Assembly: GCA_028455995.1 (NCBI GenBank)
Contig: JABELC010000010.1
Location: forward strand, 744,001 to 808,000
Length of the DNA: 64,000 nt
Direction: 5' to 3'
Origin: Scleromitrula shiraiana
Lineage: Eukaryota > Ascomycota > Leotiomycetes > Helotiales > Sclerotiniaceae
The position numbers were made by a program, and so were the translations under genes. The notes beneath the pieces are model-generated. The model saw only the letters and a program-made list of their open reading frames with translations, searched no databases and had not been told where the DNA came from. Numbering within the stretch: the stretch's first letter is position 1; each line of letters starts with the position of its first letter. This document shows positions 34,542 to 46,255 of this stretch, piece by piece.

Positions 34542-37043
34542 ATTTGTTAACGTGCTACGAAATATGGAAAGAAATATGCAACGGCTACTCAAGTACAGAG
34601 AGAGATACTTGCGAAGCTTGTAAGAAGAAAAGGAAAACAAATACACGTTGAAACCCTTGATGAACTAAAGCTTTGGATTCATATACCTGCCAGGTAGGTA
34701 GGAACTACCCCTCATCGACATCATTCATGATTGATGTGATGTGAGGTTGATGATACCAACAATTGGGCGATTGGCGATCTTGATACGAGATAAGAACAGG
34801 TGCGGTGCGGGCGTGGAAATGAAGCTTGGATCAACGCCGTGCTCCTCTAAACATGGAAAGTCCATGCGACACTCGCCGATTAATGTAAAACCTATGTAAG
34901 CACTTTCAGACTGTACTCTACTCTATTCTACTGTATATGTGTTGCCAGATATTATTGAGCCCGAATTTGTATATTTTTCAATATCGATATCCTTTTGAGA
35001 ACACTGAATGAGTAATGAGTCTTGGACTCTTGAACTTCCTTCTTAGATTCCTGCTCTTATTCCGATCCGAGTATTGGACAAGAGCCTGAGACCTCTACTT
35101 CTCTATTAATCAATGAATTTAACTCTTCTCCGAGCTCCTATTCAACACTCAAGAACCTGAGGTAGAGCAAGAGCAGAATGAGAGCTAAACTGAACCCCGA
35201 ATATTCTTTCCTTCCAAGATTAACAGAGTGTGTAATTCACTGTAGTCTTCATTTACCACAAGATTAATAATAAGACTTGGCAGAAATACTTCAATAGTTC
35301 TTACGAAGGGGGGAACTATTAGGCATGAGCATAATATAATATATGGTCTTTCATGCATGACTAAAATGCAACAAATAGGCCGCCTTGATAGTCATAGTCA
35401 TTTGTATCTTCTTTGACAGAAGACCATCTAAAGAATAGGGCTATCTCAAAATGATTATTTCAATGCCGTCCCTTGATTTAGTTCCGAGTATTCCTGCTAT
35501 TCTTAGATACATACATATGTATAAGATTTGGCAATAATGAACCATTTTCAATATCAATATCAATATCAATATCAATATCAATATGAAGGCTTTCAAACAT
35601 GGAAGAAACCTGTCCAAGGACAAATTCTTTACAATGTAAGGCTTGATTATGCATAGTTATTGAGATAATCCCATACTTGGGATAATTTCATTCAAATTGA
35701 AAGTCTCCATCTGCATAATTTAGGCTAATACGTAGTAGACATTCCTAATTTGATAATCAGCATCCAGGGGTTTGGGGGAAATATTCATAAAAAGTCATAA
35801 ATCAACGATTAGAATATTGGTAAGTAACAGACTGACAATATAGCAGCAGGTGTTGGTATTGTAAGTACTTATTAAAGTTATTATTATTATACTCGAGTAT
35901 GGGACTTTAAAAAGGACCAAATAATACATATCAAGTATTAAGAATTGAATCTCCAACTCATCTTCTATGCAAAGATACACACTTATTATATTAGTTCCAT
36001 ACCATAAGGCAATGGGAAATATTGCCCAAGTCCCACTATCAAATTGAAACAGCGCTTAATGAGGGGTCGCTTTCTTTTATCAGAGGGGAAGATAAGACAT
36101 TTTTTTGCTTAAAAATGTTGTCTGTGTGCGTGGGGGGGGGTTGAGCGGGAGGATGGATTTTAATCAACAACCAACAACTAACAACCAACGGCCAGAAACT
36201 TCTAAAGCCAATATGAGGGAAATCCTGGTATAAAACGTGAGAATATTTCCTCTTCATTCGTGTAACATGTTACTGCTTATCGATCCTGCAAGTATATATC
36301 AATTTGGTTGGCTTGGTCTTTTTTGATTTGACTGAGGGTTTTGGGATACCCATATCTATACTCCGTACCCATATCCATTGTATTATAGACAAACCTTTGT
36401 ATTTGGGGAATATATAAGATAATTTATTACTTGTACATACAAACAAACAATCATCAGGTCTGGAGTAACACTTGAGATCCAGCTTCAGTCTCATATTATA
36501 TACTTATTATTATATTACTATTATTACTCACTGGTAAGTAGTACCAGTAGGCATGGATCTGCTACTGCTATCTAACTTATGAGAGCCCTTATTAGTTTGT
36601 CATTTACAACCCGTGGACGGTATTGGTATGTATGTATTCACCCAATAACTCACATTCAATCATTCAACCATTCACTCATCCTCCACTTACATACCTACCT
36701 ACTCATACCTATTTGATGATGATCTTGTATTGAATTTTAAAAACATTTGAGACAATAATTCCAATATTTTTTATTTGATTTTTTTTTTTCTTTTCTTTTC
36801 TTTTTTTTTTCTTTTCTTATTAGAAGAGCAACCCACCCAGTGAAACTTTTCCGATATTCTAATTCGCTTGCTATTTTCAGCTAGTGTCAAATTTTGGAAA
36901 ACCACAAAATATATTATTGACACGACAAAACTTATTTTATTCCTCGAATTTCTGAAAATACTCACAGTTTTCCAGTGGTTTCTCAAAAGGTCCACAAGTC
37001 AAATACCCATAGATATCGCGATACATTCCATTTGGTAGCAAAG
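34542..37043. promoter_or_regulatory. 2.5-kb divergent spacer, amine oxidase and importin
   Basis: Long AT-rich spacer between head-to-head genes. It contains six copies of CAATAT (35549-35584) and a T/C-rich tract at about 36776-36820 that may be a promoter element or leader of the importin gene. No protein-coding gene or tRNA was recognised; open frames of 60-75 codons there lack protein-like composition. Confidence 0.6.
35549..35584. repeat. Microsatellite (CAATAT)6
   Basis: Six perfect copies of a hexamer in the long divergent spacer. Confidence 0.85.
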
Positions 37044-40000
37044 ATGGATGTTGCCGTTCTGCGAGGTCGCATTGCTTCAACTCTTGATCCAGACGCTGAC
37101 ACTCGCCGGCGCGCTGAATTGGATTTGAAAGCTGTAAGCATTCCAGTCAAATTTTTTATTTTTATTGAGATTTCACCTAATTCTAACCATGTGGATTTAT
37201 ATAGGCAGAGGAACACCCCGGATTTACCGATGCTCTTCTAGATATTTTGGGAGCAGAACAAGAACCTGCAGTCCGGTTATCAAGTATGCAATTTCCTTAG
37301 CAATATCCACTTCTATAACTCGCAGCTGCTAACGCTTCATTGCAGCGGTTGTCTACCTTAAAAATCGCGTTACGAGAGCATGGCTACCGAGCGAGACCCA
37401 GAATAAACCCATGGCGGAGGACGAAAAATCGAGATTTCGAGAACGATTACTACCTTTCATTGCTTCTTCCCCACCACAAATTCGTCAACAACTGGTACCA
37501 GTTCTTCAGAAAATTCTTCACTATGATTTCCCGGACAGATGGCCATCCTTTATTGACATGACTGTTCAATTATTAAATACCAACGAAGCCGCATCGATAT
37601 TCGCGGGTTTACAATGTCTTCTCGCCATATGCCGGGTTTTCCGTTTTAAATCGGGGGAGAACAGAGCAGACTTTGACAAAATTGTGGCAGCAACTTTCCC
37701 AAGACTTTTGGTAATTGGACAAGGGTTGGTTAATGAGATGAGCGAGGAGGCCGGAGAGATGTTACATATTGTTTTGAAGGCATACAAGCACGCAACATTT
37801 GTATGTTTGGCTGGCGATTTGCATAATTTTCTACAGAAATGCTGACAAGTATAGTTTGATTTATCTGTCGCCTTACGAGAGCACCAAGCGGTCGTCGGTT
37901 GGTGTACCTTGTTCCTCCAAACGATCGCGAAAGATGTTCCAGCTTCAGCTCTACCAGAAGATTTGACTGAGCGTGAGGCCAACCATTGGTGGAAAGCTAA
38001 GAAATGGTCATACTTTAATTTGAACAGACTCTTCGTCCGGTAAGTGTGTTCCAAAAATCCTCCTTAGTTTTTCGCTAACATCTCTAGCTACGGAAACCCC
38101 TCATCGTTGTCAAAAGGCAATGGAGACGATTATACCGTATTCGCCAAAAGTTTCACCCAAGACTTTGCTCCCGAGATTCTCAAAGGCTATCTTCAGCAAA
38201 TTGAAAAATGGGTAGCAAAAACAACCTGGCTCAGCCGACCATGTCTTTCGTACACTCTCGTTTTTCTCGATGAGTGCATTCGACCAAAGCAAATGTGGAA
38301 TCATTTGAAACCACACCTCGACAGTCTCGTTACCCATTTCCTCTTCCCTGTGATGTGTCTATCACCCGATGATGTTGAGAAATTCGAAACAGACCCGGAA
38401 GAATATTTACACCACAAGTTGAATTACTACGAGGAAGTTTCAGCGCCTGACAATGCGGCAACCAACTTTTTAGTGACACTTACTAAGGTCCGCAGAAAGC
38501 ATACATTCACCATTCTTACTTTCGTAAATTCTATTGTCAATGAATATGAGGTCGCCGAGGAAGGAAAGAAGAATCACATCGCAAAAGAGGGCGCTTTACG
38601 AATGATCGGAACCTTATCGAGTGTCATCCTTGGAAAGAAGAGTCCAATCGCAGAACAGGTGGAATACTTCTTGGTTCGATATGTCTTCCCAGATTTCCGC
38701 AGCTCGCAAGGATTTTTACGAGCTAGGGCTTGCGACACCGTGGAAAAGTTCGAACAGCTTGATTTCAAGGACACAAATAATCTCCTAATCATCTACCGAA
38801 ATATCCTAGAATGTATGGCTGATCCTGATCTTCCCGTTCGTGTTGAAGCAGCTTTGGCTCTACAGCCATTGATTCGACATGATATTATCAGAACAAACAT
38901 GCAAACAAATATTCCTCAAATTATGCAACAACTCCTAAAACTCGCAAACGAGGTCGATGTTGACGCATTATCTAATGTCATGGAAGATTTTGTGGAGGTT
39001 TTTGCTGCGGAATTAACTCCATTTGCTGTGGCTTTGAGCGAGCAGTTGCGCGATACATATCTCCGAATTGTCCGAGAACTTTTGGAGAAGAACGAGAAGA
39101 GAGATGACGACGAATATGGAGATTATCTAGATGATAAGAGCATCACCGCTCTTGGTGTTCTTCAAACCATTGGCACTTTGATCCTGACATTAGAGAGTAC
39201 CCCAGATGTTTTGTTACACATGGAATCTATTCTTATGCCAGTTATCAAGGTAACCCTTGAGAACAAGCTTTATGGTAAGTCATTTGAATCTATTCAATTG
39301 TAATCTACTAACGTGATTAGATCTCTACAACGAAGTTTTCGAAATTATCGACAGTTGCACTTTTGCTGCGAAATCCATCTCTCCTACTATGTGGCAAGCT
39401 TTCGAGCTTATTCACGCTACCTTCAAAGCTGGTGCCGAACTTTATTTGGAAGATATGCTCCCAGCTTTGGATAATTTCGTGCAATACGGTAGCGCCCATC
39501 TTGTACAGACGCCACAATATTTGGACGCGATATTCGGCATGGTTGCAGACATGTTTGCCGATGAGAAAGTTGGTGGCGTTGACAAGATTTGCGCTTGCAA
39601 ATTAGCCGAAGGAATGATGCTTAGTCTAAGGGGTCACATCGATCAATACGTTTTGCAATTTGTAAGCTTTCCTGTCTCTATATTATTTGAAACTTCGCTA
39701 ACACTATTAAGGTTGATATGGCTATGCGAACCTTGACAAACACAGATGTCAAAGTCAAGTCATACAAGATCCATTTAATGGAGATGGTCATCAACGCTAT
39801 ATACTATAATCCAGTATGTACCTAATCAGTTAATTATAGTTCACTAAACTAACTCAATTAGGTATTGACTTTACACATTCTCGAGCAAAAGGCATGGACA
39901 AACAAATTCTTTAGTTTGTGGTTCGCTAGTATCGATAGTTTCACAAGAGTACACGACAAGAAGCTTTCGATCGCCGCGATTGTGTCTCTACTCACTCTCA

Positions 40001-40734
40001 ACGCCGATCAGGTTCCGGTCAGTGTTCAACAAGGCTGGCCACGATTGCTACAAGGCATCGTACGATTATTCCAAACGCTCCCTGCAGCCACAATGAGTTA
40101 GTATTTCTCATATTCAAAGTTTACCACTTGCCACTAACGAATGCATTACAGATCGTGAAGAAGCCTTGAAGGATGATTTCCCTGTTGATGGTGATGATTA
40201 TCAAGATGAAGATGACGATGATGAGTGGGCTGGAGATGATAACGCATGGGCCGAGGAAGGTGATGATGGAGATGAAGAATCAGAAATTAAAGATGAGAGT
40301 AGTGCCTACTTAGAATTCTTGAGTGAAGAAGTAAGTTACATCGATGAATTTCTTTACTGTTTCTTCACAGAGGTGCTAATAATATTGTAGGCACAAAAGT
40401 TCAGCAACCTAGAAGACAATGAGTCAGATGATGAGCTTGGCGAAGAGAGTTTATTAGAAACCCCTCTTGATAAATTAGAACCCTACCAACTATTCAAGGA
40501 TGCCCTCATGAGTAAGTTCGATCTTTAATATAACCCTCATCATCATACTAACGCAGAACAGAACTTCGACAAGAACAACCTCAACTCTATGAAACTCTTA
40601 CGAGAACTTTGAATCCAGCAGAGCAAGAGATTGTACAAGGAGTTGTACATCAAGCAGACGCCAACGCAGCACAGGCAATTGCACTAGCTCAAGCAGAGCA
40701 ACAAGTGATTCAGGCGGTTAATGGGGGAGCATGA
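37044..40734 (+). CDS. Importin-beta family nuclear import receptor, Nmd5/Sxm1 (IPO7/8) type, 1048 aa
   Basis: Eleven exons: 37044-37133, 37205-37283, 37346-37800, 37855-38039, 38088-39274, 39321-39661, 39712-39813, 39862-40096, 40152-40330, 40391-40511 and 40562-40734. All phases close. The N-terminal importin-beta (Ran-binding) domain reads RRRAELDLKAAEEHPGF then TVVYLKNRVTRAW. HEAT repeats follow to about residue 900, with ILHYDFPDRWPSF and WGWCTLF-like blocks typical of IPO7/8. An acidic loop rich in Asp/Glu (exons 9-10) precedes the C-terminus. Family members carry cargoes such as ribosomal proteins, TFIIS and histone H1 into the nucleus and release them on RanGTP. The choice between Nmd5 and Sxm1 cannot be made here; most filamentous fungi have one gene of this type. 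Confidence 0.92.
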
Positions 40735-41520
40735 AAAACGCATATTTGTCATAAAGTCGAATATTGGAGTGGATTAAATGGTTAGCTCAAGCACGCATGC
40801 ATATTAAAATGGCGTTCGTTCTTTAATGTCGAGAATTGGGATCTGATCCGAAAGATCTGGATTTCTAATACTTATGATGATTATGGTTGGTGTGGTGGTT
40901 CATACCCTCGAAAAATGGATTGGGAGGAGGGATGCAATGGAAAATGATGGATGGATGAACGGATGGATGGATGATGTTGATGATTATGAATACATATATC
41001 AGCCGACTTTTGAATGTCTGATTTGATATGAATAGGTTAACATCGGGATGGGATTGCATTGCATTGTGAAAAACCCTGAATGAATGGATGTATGGCTGGC
41101 GGGTGGGTGAAAGAACAATGAGCGGAGCTGAGCTTGAATCGGTTATGTATACGTGTGCCATACATACACTCATAAGATGGTTGGTAGGTAGGTAGATCAC
41201 ATCACATCCCCTTACGAGACTCTGAAATGAATTAGATAGATGTTGCATATCACAAACAGACACACACGCCAAAAAAATTTCATAAATATAAATTACCAAT
41301 TTTTTTTACCCTTCACTTGGTTTGTGTTGATTTGATTGATAAATGTATGGATGTATGGATGTATGGATGCATGGATGCATGAAAATAATTCCTGGAAGGA
41401 GGTGATATTGGTAAATCTTAATATATACCAGGTCCATGATGTAGAGTATATATATATATATATTTAGATACAAAAAAGTCGTGCTACGAGTATATCTGAA
41501 TACCATGCATGTACAATCAA

Positions 41521-41586
41521 TCAGTCAGTCAGTCAGTCAGTCAGTCAGTCAGTCAGTAGGCAGGCAGGTAGGTAGGTAGGTAGGTA
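41521..41586. repeat. Compound microsatellite (TCAG)9-(CAGG)2-(TAGG)4
   Basis: About nine TCAG units are followed by CAGG and TAGG units, a mutational series in which one base changes between blocks. Confidence 0.85.
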
Positions 41587-41828
41587 TGGCGTGTAAAATG
41601 CACATATGCATATATATATGCATATATATATATATGTTGAAAATCAAACTAAAATCAAGTATCGATATTATATTTGCAGTGCCTGAATGTATGTATGGAG
41701 GGGGGGAATATGTAAGTAATGGTGCATGTTGTTTATGCGATGTAATATTATGTTATGCTATGTGATATGATATTATATGTGATATGATATTATATGATAT
41801 TGTTACTGTACGGCTGTTATCTACTTAG

Positions 41829-41864
41829 ATGTATGTATGTATGTATGTATGTATGTATGTATGT
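41829..41864. repeat. Microsatellite (ATGT)9
   Basis: Nearly perfect tetranucleotide repeat in the microsatellite-rich spacer. Confidence 0.85.
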
Positions 41865-42085
41865 GTATGCGTATGCAATGTTGTATCCATTCAGCCGGTT
41901 AGTTGGTAGGTAAGTAGGCTCATGTGTGCAATACGAATATCCGCTCGTAAGTTCCGATCCGCCATTTACCTCGGGTATTCTGTTCTATTCTGTTCTGTTC
42001 TAGTTCTAGTTCGTCAGCGAGTCGGTTGTAGCAGCTGAAGATGAGTGTGGAATCGAGTCTGGAAATGAGGGGATTGATGATACTA

Positions 42086-42126
42086 GTATGTATGTATGTA
42101 TGTATGTATGTATGTATGTATGTATG
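42086..42126. repeat. Microsatellite (GTAT)10
   Basis: Second long ATGT-type tract about 220 bp from the first. Confidence 0.85.
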
Positions 42127-42839
42127 GGGTGGGTGGATGGGTAATATGGAGATGGGGATAGTGGATGTCGAGATGCTGTGAGGGAAGTGAGTCGGTCTCT
42201 CGTGCCGTCTTCCGACTCTTTTCTGGGCTGTTCGGATTGCGCTTTTGGTTGTGTTTCGATGTCTTCTGTGGTGGTTATGAGTAGTCGAGGTTCGAATCGG
42301 AAAGTCAATGGTCGGGTCTTCGGTTCTTGGATTTGGCTACGTATGTGGTGGGTGATGCATATGAGACGGGTGGATGGGTGGTAATGGTGGTGTTACTGGT
42401 GTGAGTAAGTGAGGTCTAGATTTGATGTCTCGATTCGATATATGATTGAATTTCATTTGGTTTGGTTTGATATATGTGTGAGGCGCTATGTAATGATGGA
42501 TGAATGGATAGATGGATAATGGGTCTAGAATCTTGGAGATTGAGGATATTTATAGATATGGTATTGCTCTTCTTTTATTTTGTTTTCTTTATTGATATTC
42601 GTATATACTTTCCTTAATTTTACACAAAGTTGTGATTTATTTATTGTTGTTTGCTAAGTTTTAAGAAGATGGTTAGTTGCATCTAGTGTTGCACATCCCT
42701 TTGATTACGATTCATGAATAAATACTAGATGAATGTCATCTGAGTCCTTGCTTTGTGTTATGTTATTTTACTTCATTTCTTGAAAACTCGAATCCAAATT
42801 AATCATCACAACGTTATTGATTCCATAATCAAAATCAAT

Positions 42840-44993
42840 ATGATATCAATTTCCAGCATTGGGGAATGCTCCCTTCCAACAATCCTCTTTGCCGTCCTCC
42901 TCCTAACCTACACAATCTACCACCTAACCCGCTTTATCCTCCTCGCCCACCACCACACCCTCCTAAAAGCCACCCACAACTGTCTCCCCTACCCCTCCTA
43001 CCCCACCCTCGATCCCCTCTTCGGTCTCGACCTCTTCATCTCCAACTTTCTCAACGCCCGCCAAGGAACCTTCCTCTCCCGCTCCCTTACCCGCTTCACC
43101 GATCTCGGTCCCAACATCCACACCTACGGCTCCAATTTCCTCGGTACAAATGTAATAAGCACCACCGAGCCCGAAAACATCAAAGCGGTACTCTCGACTA
43201 GTTTTAAGGATTTTGAGTTCACGAAGAGGAGGAAGAGGGCCCTGGGGGTTGTTTTTGGGAGGGGCATTTTTTCGGAGGATGGGGAGGAGTGGGAACATAG
43301 TAGGGGGTTGTTGAGGCCGAGTTTTAAGAGGGGCCAGATTGCTGATTTGGGGGTTTATGAGAGGCATGTGGGACGGTTGGTAGGGTGGATTCCAAGGGAT
43401 GGGAGGACGGTGGATTTGTCGGTGCTGTTTTTTGGGTTGACGATTGATTCTGGTGGGTTGCTTTTTTGTCTTCCTGTTTTGCGTGGCGTTTTCTTTTTGG
43501 ATTTGTGTGTAGTGGGTGAAGAGGAGGGAGAGATGAGCTCTGATTTGATGTGATGAGTCGATGCGATGTACTGACCGGTTTTAATAGCTACGGAGTTTCT
43601 TTTCGGAACTAGTACGAATGTTTTGGGAGAGGGAGATAATGAGAGGGGTGAGAGGTTCTCAGATGCTTTTACTTATGTATGTTATCCGGTCCATGAACGT
43701 GTATGTAAGTTTATCCGAAGTACTGACTTTCACTCCTTCCAGTCAACTGAACATATTGGAAAATCATCACGCTGTAAGTAGACATTACGAGAAGTTCCCT
43801 CCCTTTCCCCTCCTTATAATTTCAACCATAAAAACTAACACATAAAACCAATCAACCATCAGTGGGAAGATTAGCTACTATTCTCCCCAACAAAAAATAC
43901 AAAGAAGATGTCCAATACGTCCATGACTACGTACGCATCTATGTAGAAAAGGCCCTCGAAATGGGTAAGAAGCATTCCGCGTACACCTCCGCCCCAGGAA
44001 CCGAAAAGGGGCACGAAGAAGACAATTCCGAATCAGAACGTTATATCTTTCTCGAAGAGCTTGCCAAAACCGGATATGGAGCCAAGAAAATCCAAGATGA
44101 ATTACTTAACATCTTACTCGCAGGACGTGATACGACGGCTAGTTTACTAACTGTTCTTTGGTGGGTGTTGGCTCGTCGAAGGGATGTTTTTCTGAGGTTG
44201 AGAGAGGAGGTTTTGGAGTTGGGTGATGAGAAGCCGACTTTTGAGAGGATTAAGGATATGAAGTATTTGAGGTGGTGTATTAAAGAAAGTACGTTTTATT
44301 CGTTCTTTTGTTTCTCGCACCCAGTACGCCCTATACATGATATTTCGGGTTAATTCAAAAATAAAATGGAAATGGGAAAATAAATAAACAAAAAATAATA
44401 ACTAACTAACTAACCACAGCCCTCCGACTCTACCCCGTCGTACCCGCCAACGTACGACTAGCAGCACGCGATACCATTCTCCCACGAGGAGGGGGGCCTG
44501 CTGGAAGATCCCCGATTCTAGTTAAGAAGGGGGAACAGGTTAATTATAGTATTTATACTTTACATCGAAGGAAGGATTTTTATGGGGAAGATGCTGATGA
44601 GTTTCGACCCGAGAGATGGGAGAATTTGAGGGTTGGGTATGTTTTTCCATCTCTCTTTTTTCTATTGTTGCTTGGGACTGACGAAAACGATTGTTTAGGT
44701 GGGAATATATACCTTTTAGTGGTGGCCCAAGAATTTGTATTGGACAGCAATTTGCTTTGACGGGTATGTTACTTCTTACACTCCCCCCTCCCTCTACCTC
44801 TTTCCGTCCCTCCCCCCCCGTTATACGGTGCTAATATATAAACAAACATAAAATAGAAGCATCATACACGACAATTAGACTCCTGCAAACTTTCAAAGAT
44901 ATCGAATCTCGTGATGATAGACCATTTAGAGAAATGTTGACTCTTACTATGACGAATAAACATGGGGCTTTGGTTGGGTTGACGCCTGCTTGA
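42840..44993 (+). CDS. Cytochrome P450, CYP52-like (alkane/fatty-acid hydroxylase clan), 525 aa
   Basis: Seven exons: 42840-43452, 43588-43676, 43743-43773, 43863-44288, 44420-44636, 44699-44763 and 44857-44993; the phases close. An N-terminal membrane anchor spans about residues 10-33. The signatures are in order: I-helix AGRDTT (331-336), K-helix ExxR in CIKETLRLYP (E386, R389), PERW, and the heme loop FSGGPRICIGQQFAL with Cys472 as the heme ligand. The FSGGPRxCxGQ form and the HRRKDFYGEDADEFRPERW block point to CYP52 and related families. CYP52 enzymes hydroxylate alkanes and fatty acids at the omega end in the ER; the substrate here is unknown. Exon 3 is only 31 nt. Base composition swings from A/C-rich to G/T-rich within exons 1, 4 and 5. 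Confidence 0.93.
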
Positions 44994-46255
44994 GGGGGTG
45001 GATGGAGGACTGAACGGGGGAAATTTCTCCGCTCGTGTGGTGCTTGTTTTTCGGAATGATTGGATTGGTTGATTGTATATAGCTTCGGATGACCATCTAG
45101 TTCTTTCTGTCTGGCTAACTAGCCAACTAGTCAACTGGCTAGTACCTAGGTAGTCTCGGTAGGTAGACTGGAGGTTACCCCGCATTCTCTACTTTAGCAT
45201 GTATATAGTTCAGAAACCATTTTCCTAAAGGCTTCTTTTTGGACCAACTAGATATTGACTACTTTGAAAAGCCTAGCTAATGTAGTGTGGTGTGGTAGTC
45301 TCGTGGTCTACGGTACATAGTGAATATCTTGTTTTGGTCTAACTTTAGTTCATCGAGTAATGCTGATCTGTACCTGATGAGTAGATCGTTGTAGCTCAAT
45401 TACTTGATTGGGTTACTTGATTTGATGGTATTTCTGTTACTCACTTGAGTAGTAGAGTTGATGAAGTAGATTATTGGAATAATAGTAATAGATGTGATAT
45501 GAAGTTCATCAACCTCGGGTCTCCTCTCTCTCCGGCACTGTACCTAACTAACATAAAATACAATCTGTATACGAAGTAAAGTACTAACAAACGGCAAAGT
45601 GGCCGATACCTATTATAATATGTAAGAGCGGGGCGAGGCTACAGGCCCCTTCCTCCCATTTCCGTTTCCGTTTGCTGCAGCATCCATCTATAGTATAAAA
45701 TTATGCACTAGATTGGGGTCCACCGTCCAAGAGCTTATGTGGATCACAATACGTAGATGAAGGAGCAAGTGGGTGATATGATGTGGATGTGGTGCATCAA
45801 AAAAGTCCCACCACGTCTCGCCGCGGTATTGTACAGTATTAGTAGGTACATAATAATATAAAACGAAACCGTCTTCATGATCTGATTACAGTGTACTGTA
45901 GTCGAATGATAACTTTTTAAGTTCGAAGTTTGGGGGTTTTGACTTTTGGACTTTTGGGATAAATAAATTACTTACTTACTTATTTGCTTACTTACTTCTT
46001 GAATATCTGTTTTCTTCTTCTTCTTCTTCTTCTTCTTCTTTCTGAAATCATTTGGACGATTCTTACGAAAAGATTGGTTGTTTTTCTCTGGGGGTTCGAT
46101 TGAACTGAATTGAATTGAATTGAATTGGACGCTGGCTCGGCAGATATAAAAACCGAAAAGAAGGAATCGAAAGGACTTAGCTATATAACTGCGATACCAC
46201 ACTACAACTACGCTGCGACGGCAATTGGAGAAGGGGGATAGATTTCACATTCGAT
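44994..46255. promoter_or_regulatory. Upstream region of the transporter gene with TTC and TGAAT repeats
   Basis: 1.26 kb between two plus-strand genes. A (TTC)10-like tract (46012-46040) and TGAAT x4 (46106-46128) lie 130-240 bp before the transporter ATG and may be in its promoter or leader. No other gene was seen. Confidence 0.55.
46012..46040. repeat. Microsatellite (TTC)n
   Basis: Pyrimidine-rich triplet repeat in the presumptive promoter/leader of the transporter gene. Confidence 0.8.

Larger units (their letters stand above)
40735..42839. other. 2.1-kb microsatellite-rich desert
   Basis: Between the importin stop and the P450 start there is little but short tandem repeats: TGGATGGA and GATG runs (40920-40990), TGGATGTA runs (41345-41380), AT runs (41445-41463, 41605-41635), TCAG/TAGG runs (41521-41586) and GTAT runs (41829-41864, 42086-42126). 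The frame at 42006-42308 (minus) is interrupted by one of these repeats and is not convincing as a gene. Confidence 0.7.

Noticed and set aside
34542..34646. N-terminal extension of the amine oxidase by 35 residues
   Set aside because: Hydrophobic Phe/Ser/Tyr/Leu-rich leader that would act as a false signal anchor; the downstream ATG gives the usual cytosolic/peroxisomal N-terminus.
40865..41299. 144-codon minus-strand frame after the importin gene
   Set aside because: Built largely from His/Ile/Ser translations of GATG and TGGATG microsatellites.
42006..42308. 100-codon minus-strand frame in the microsatellite desert
   Set aside because: Its start is plausible in composition (Arg/Thr/Glu-rich), but it runs through the GTAT repeat as HTYIHTYIHT and has no splice partners or recognisable domain.
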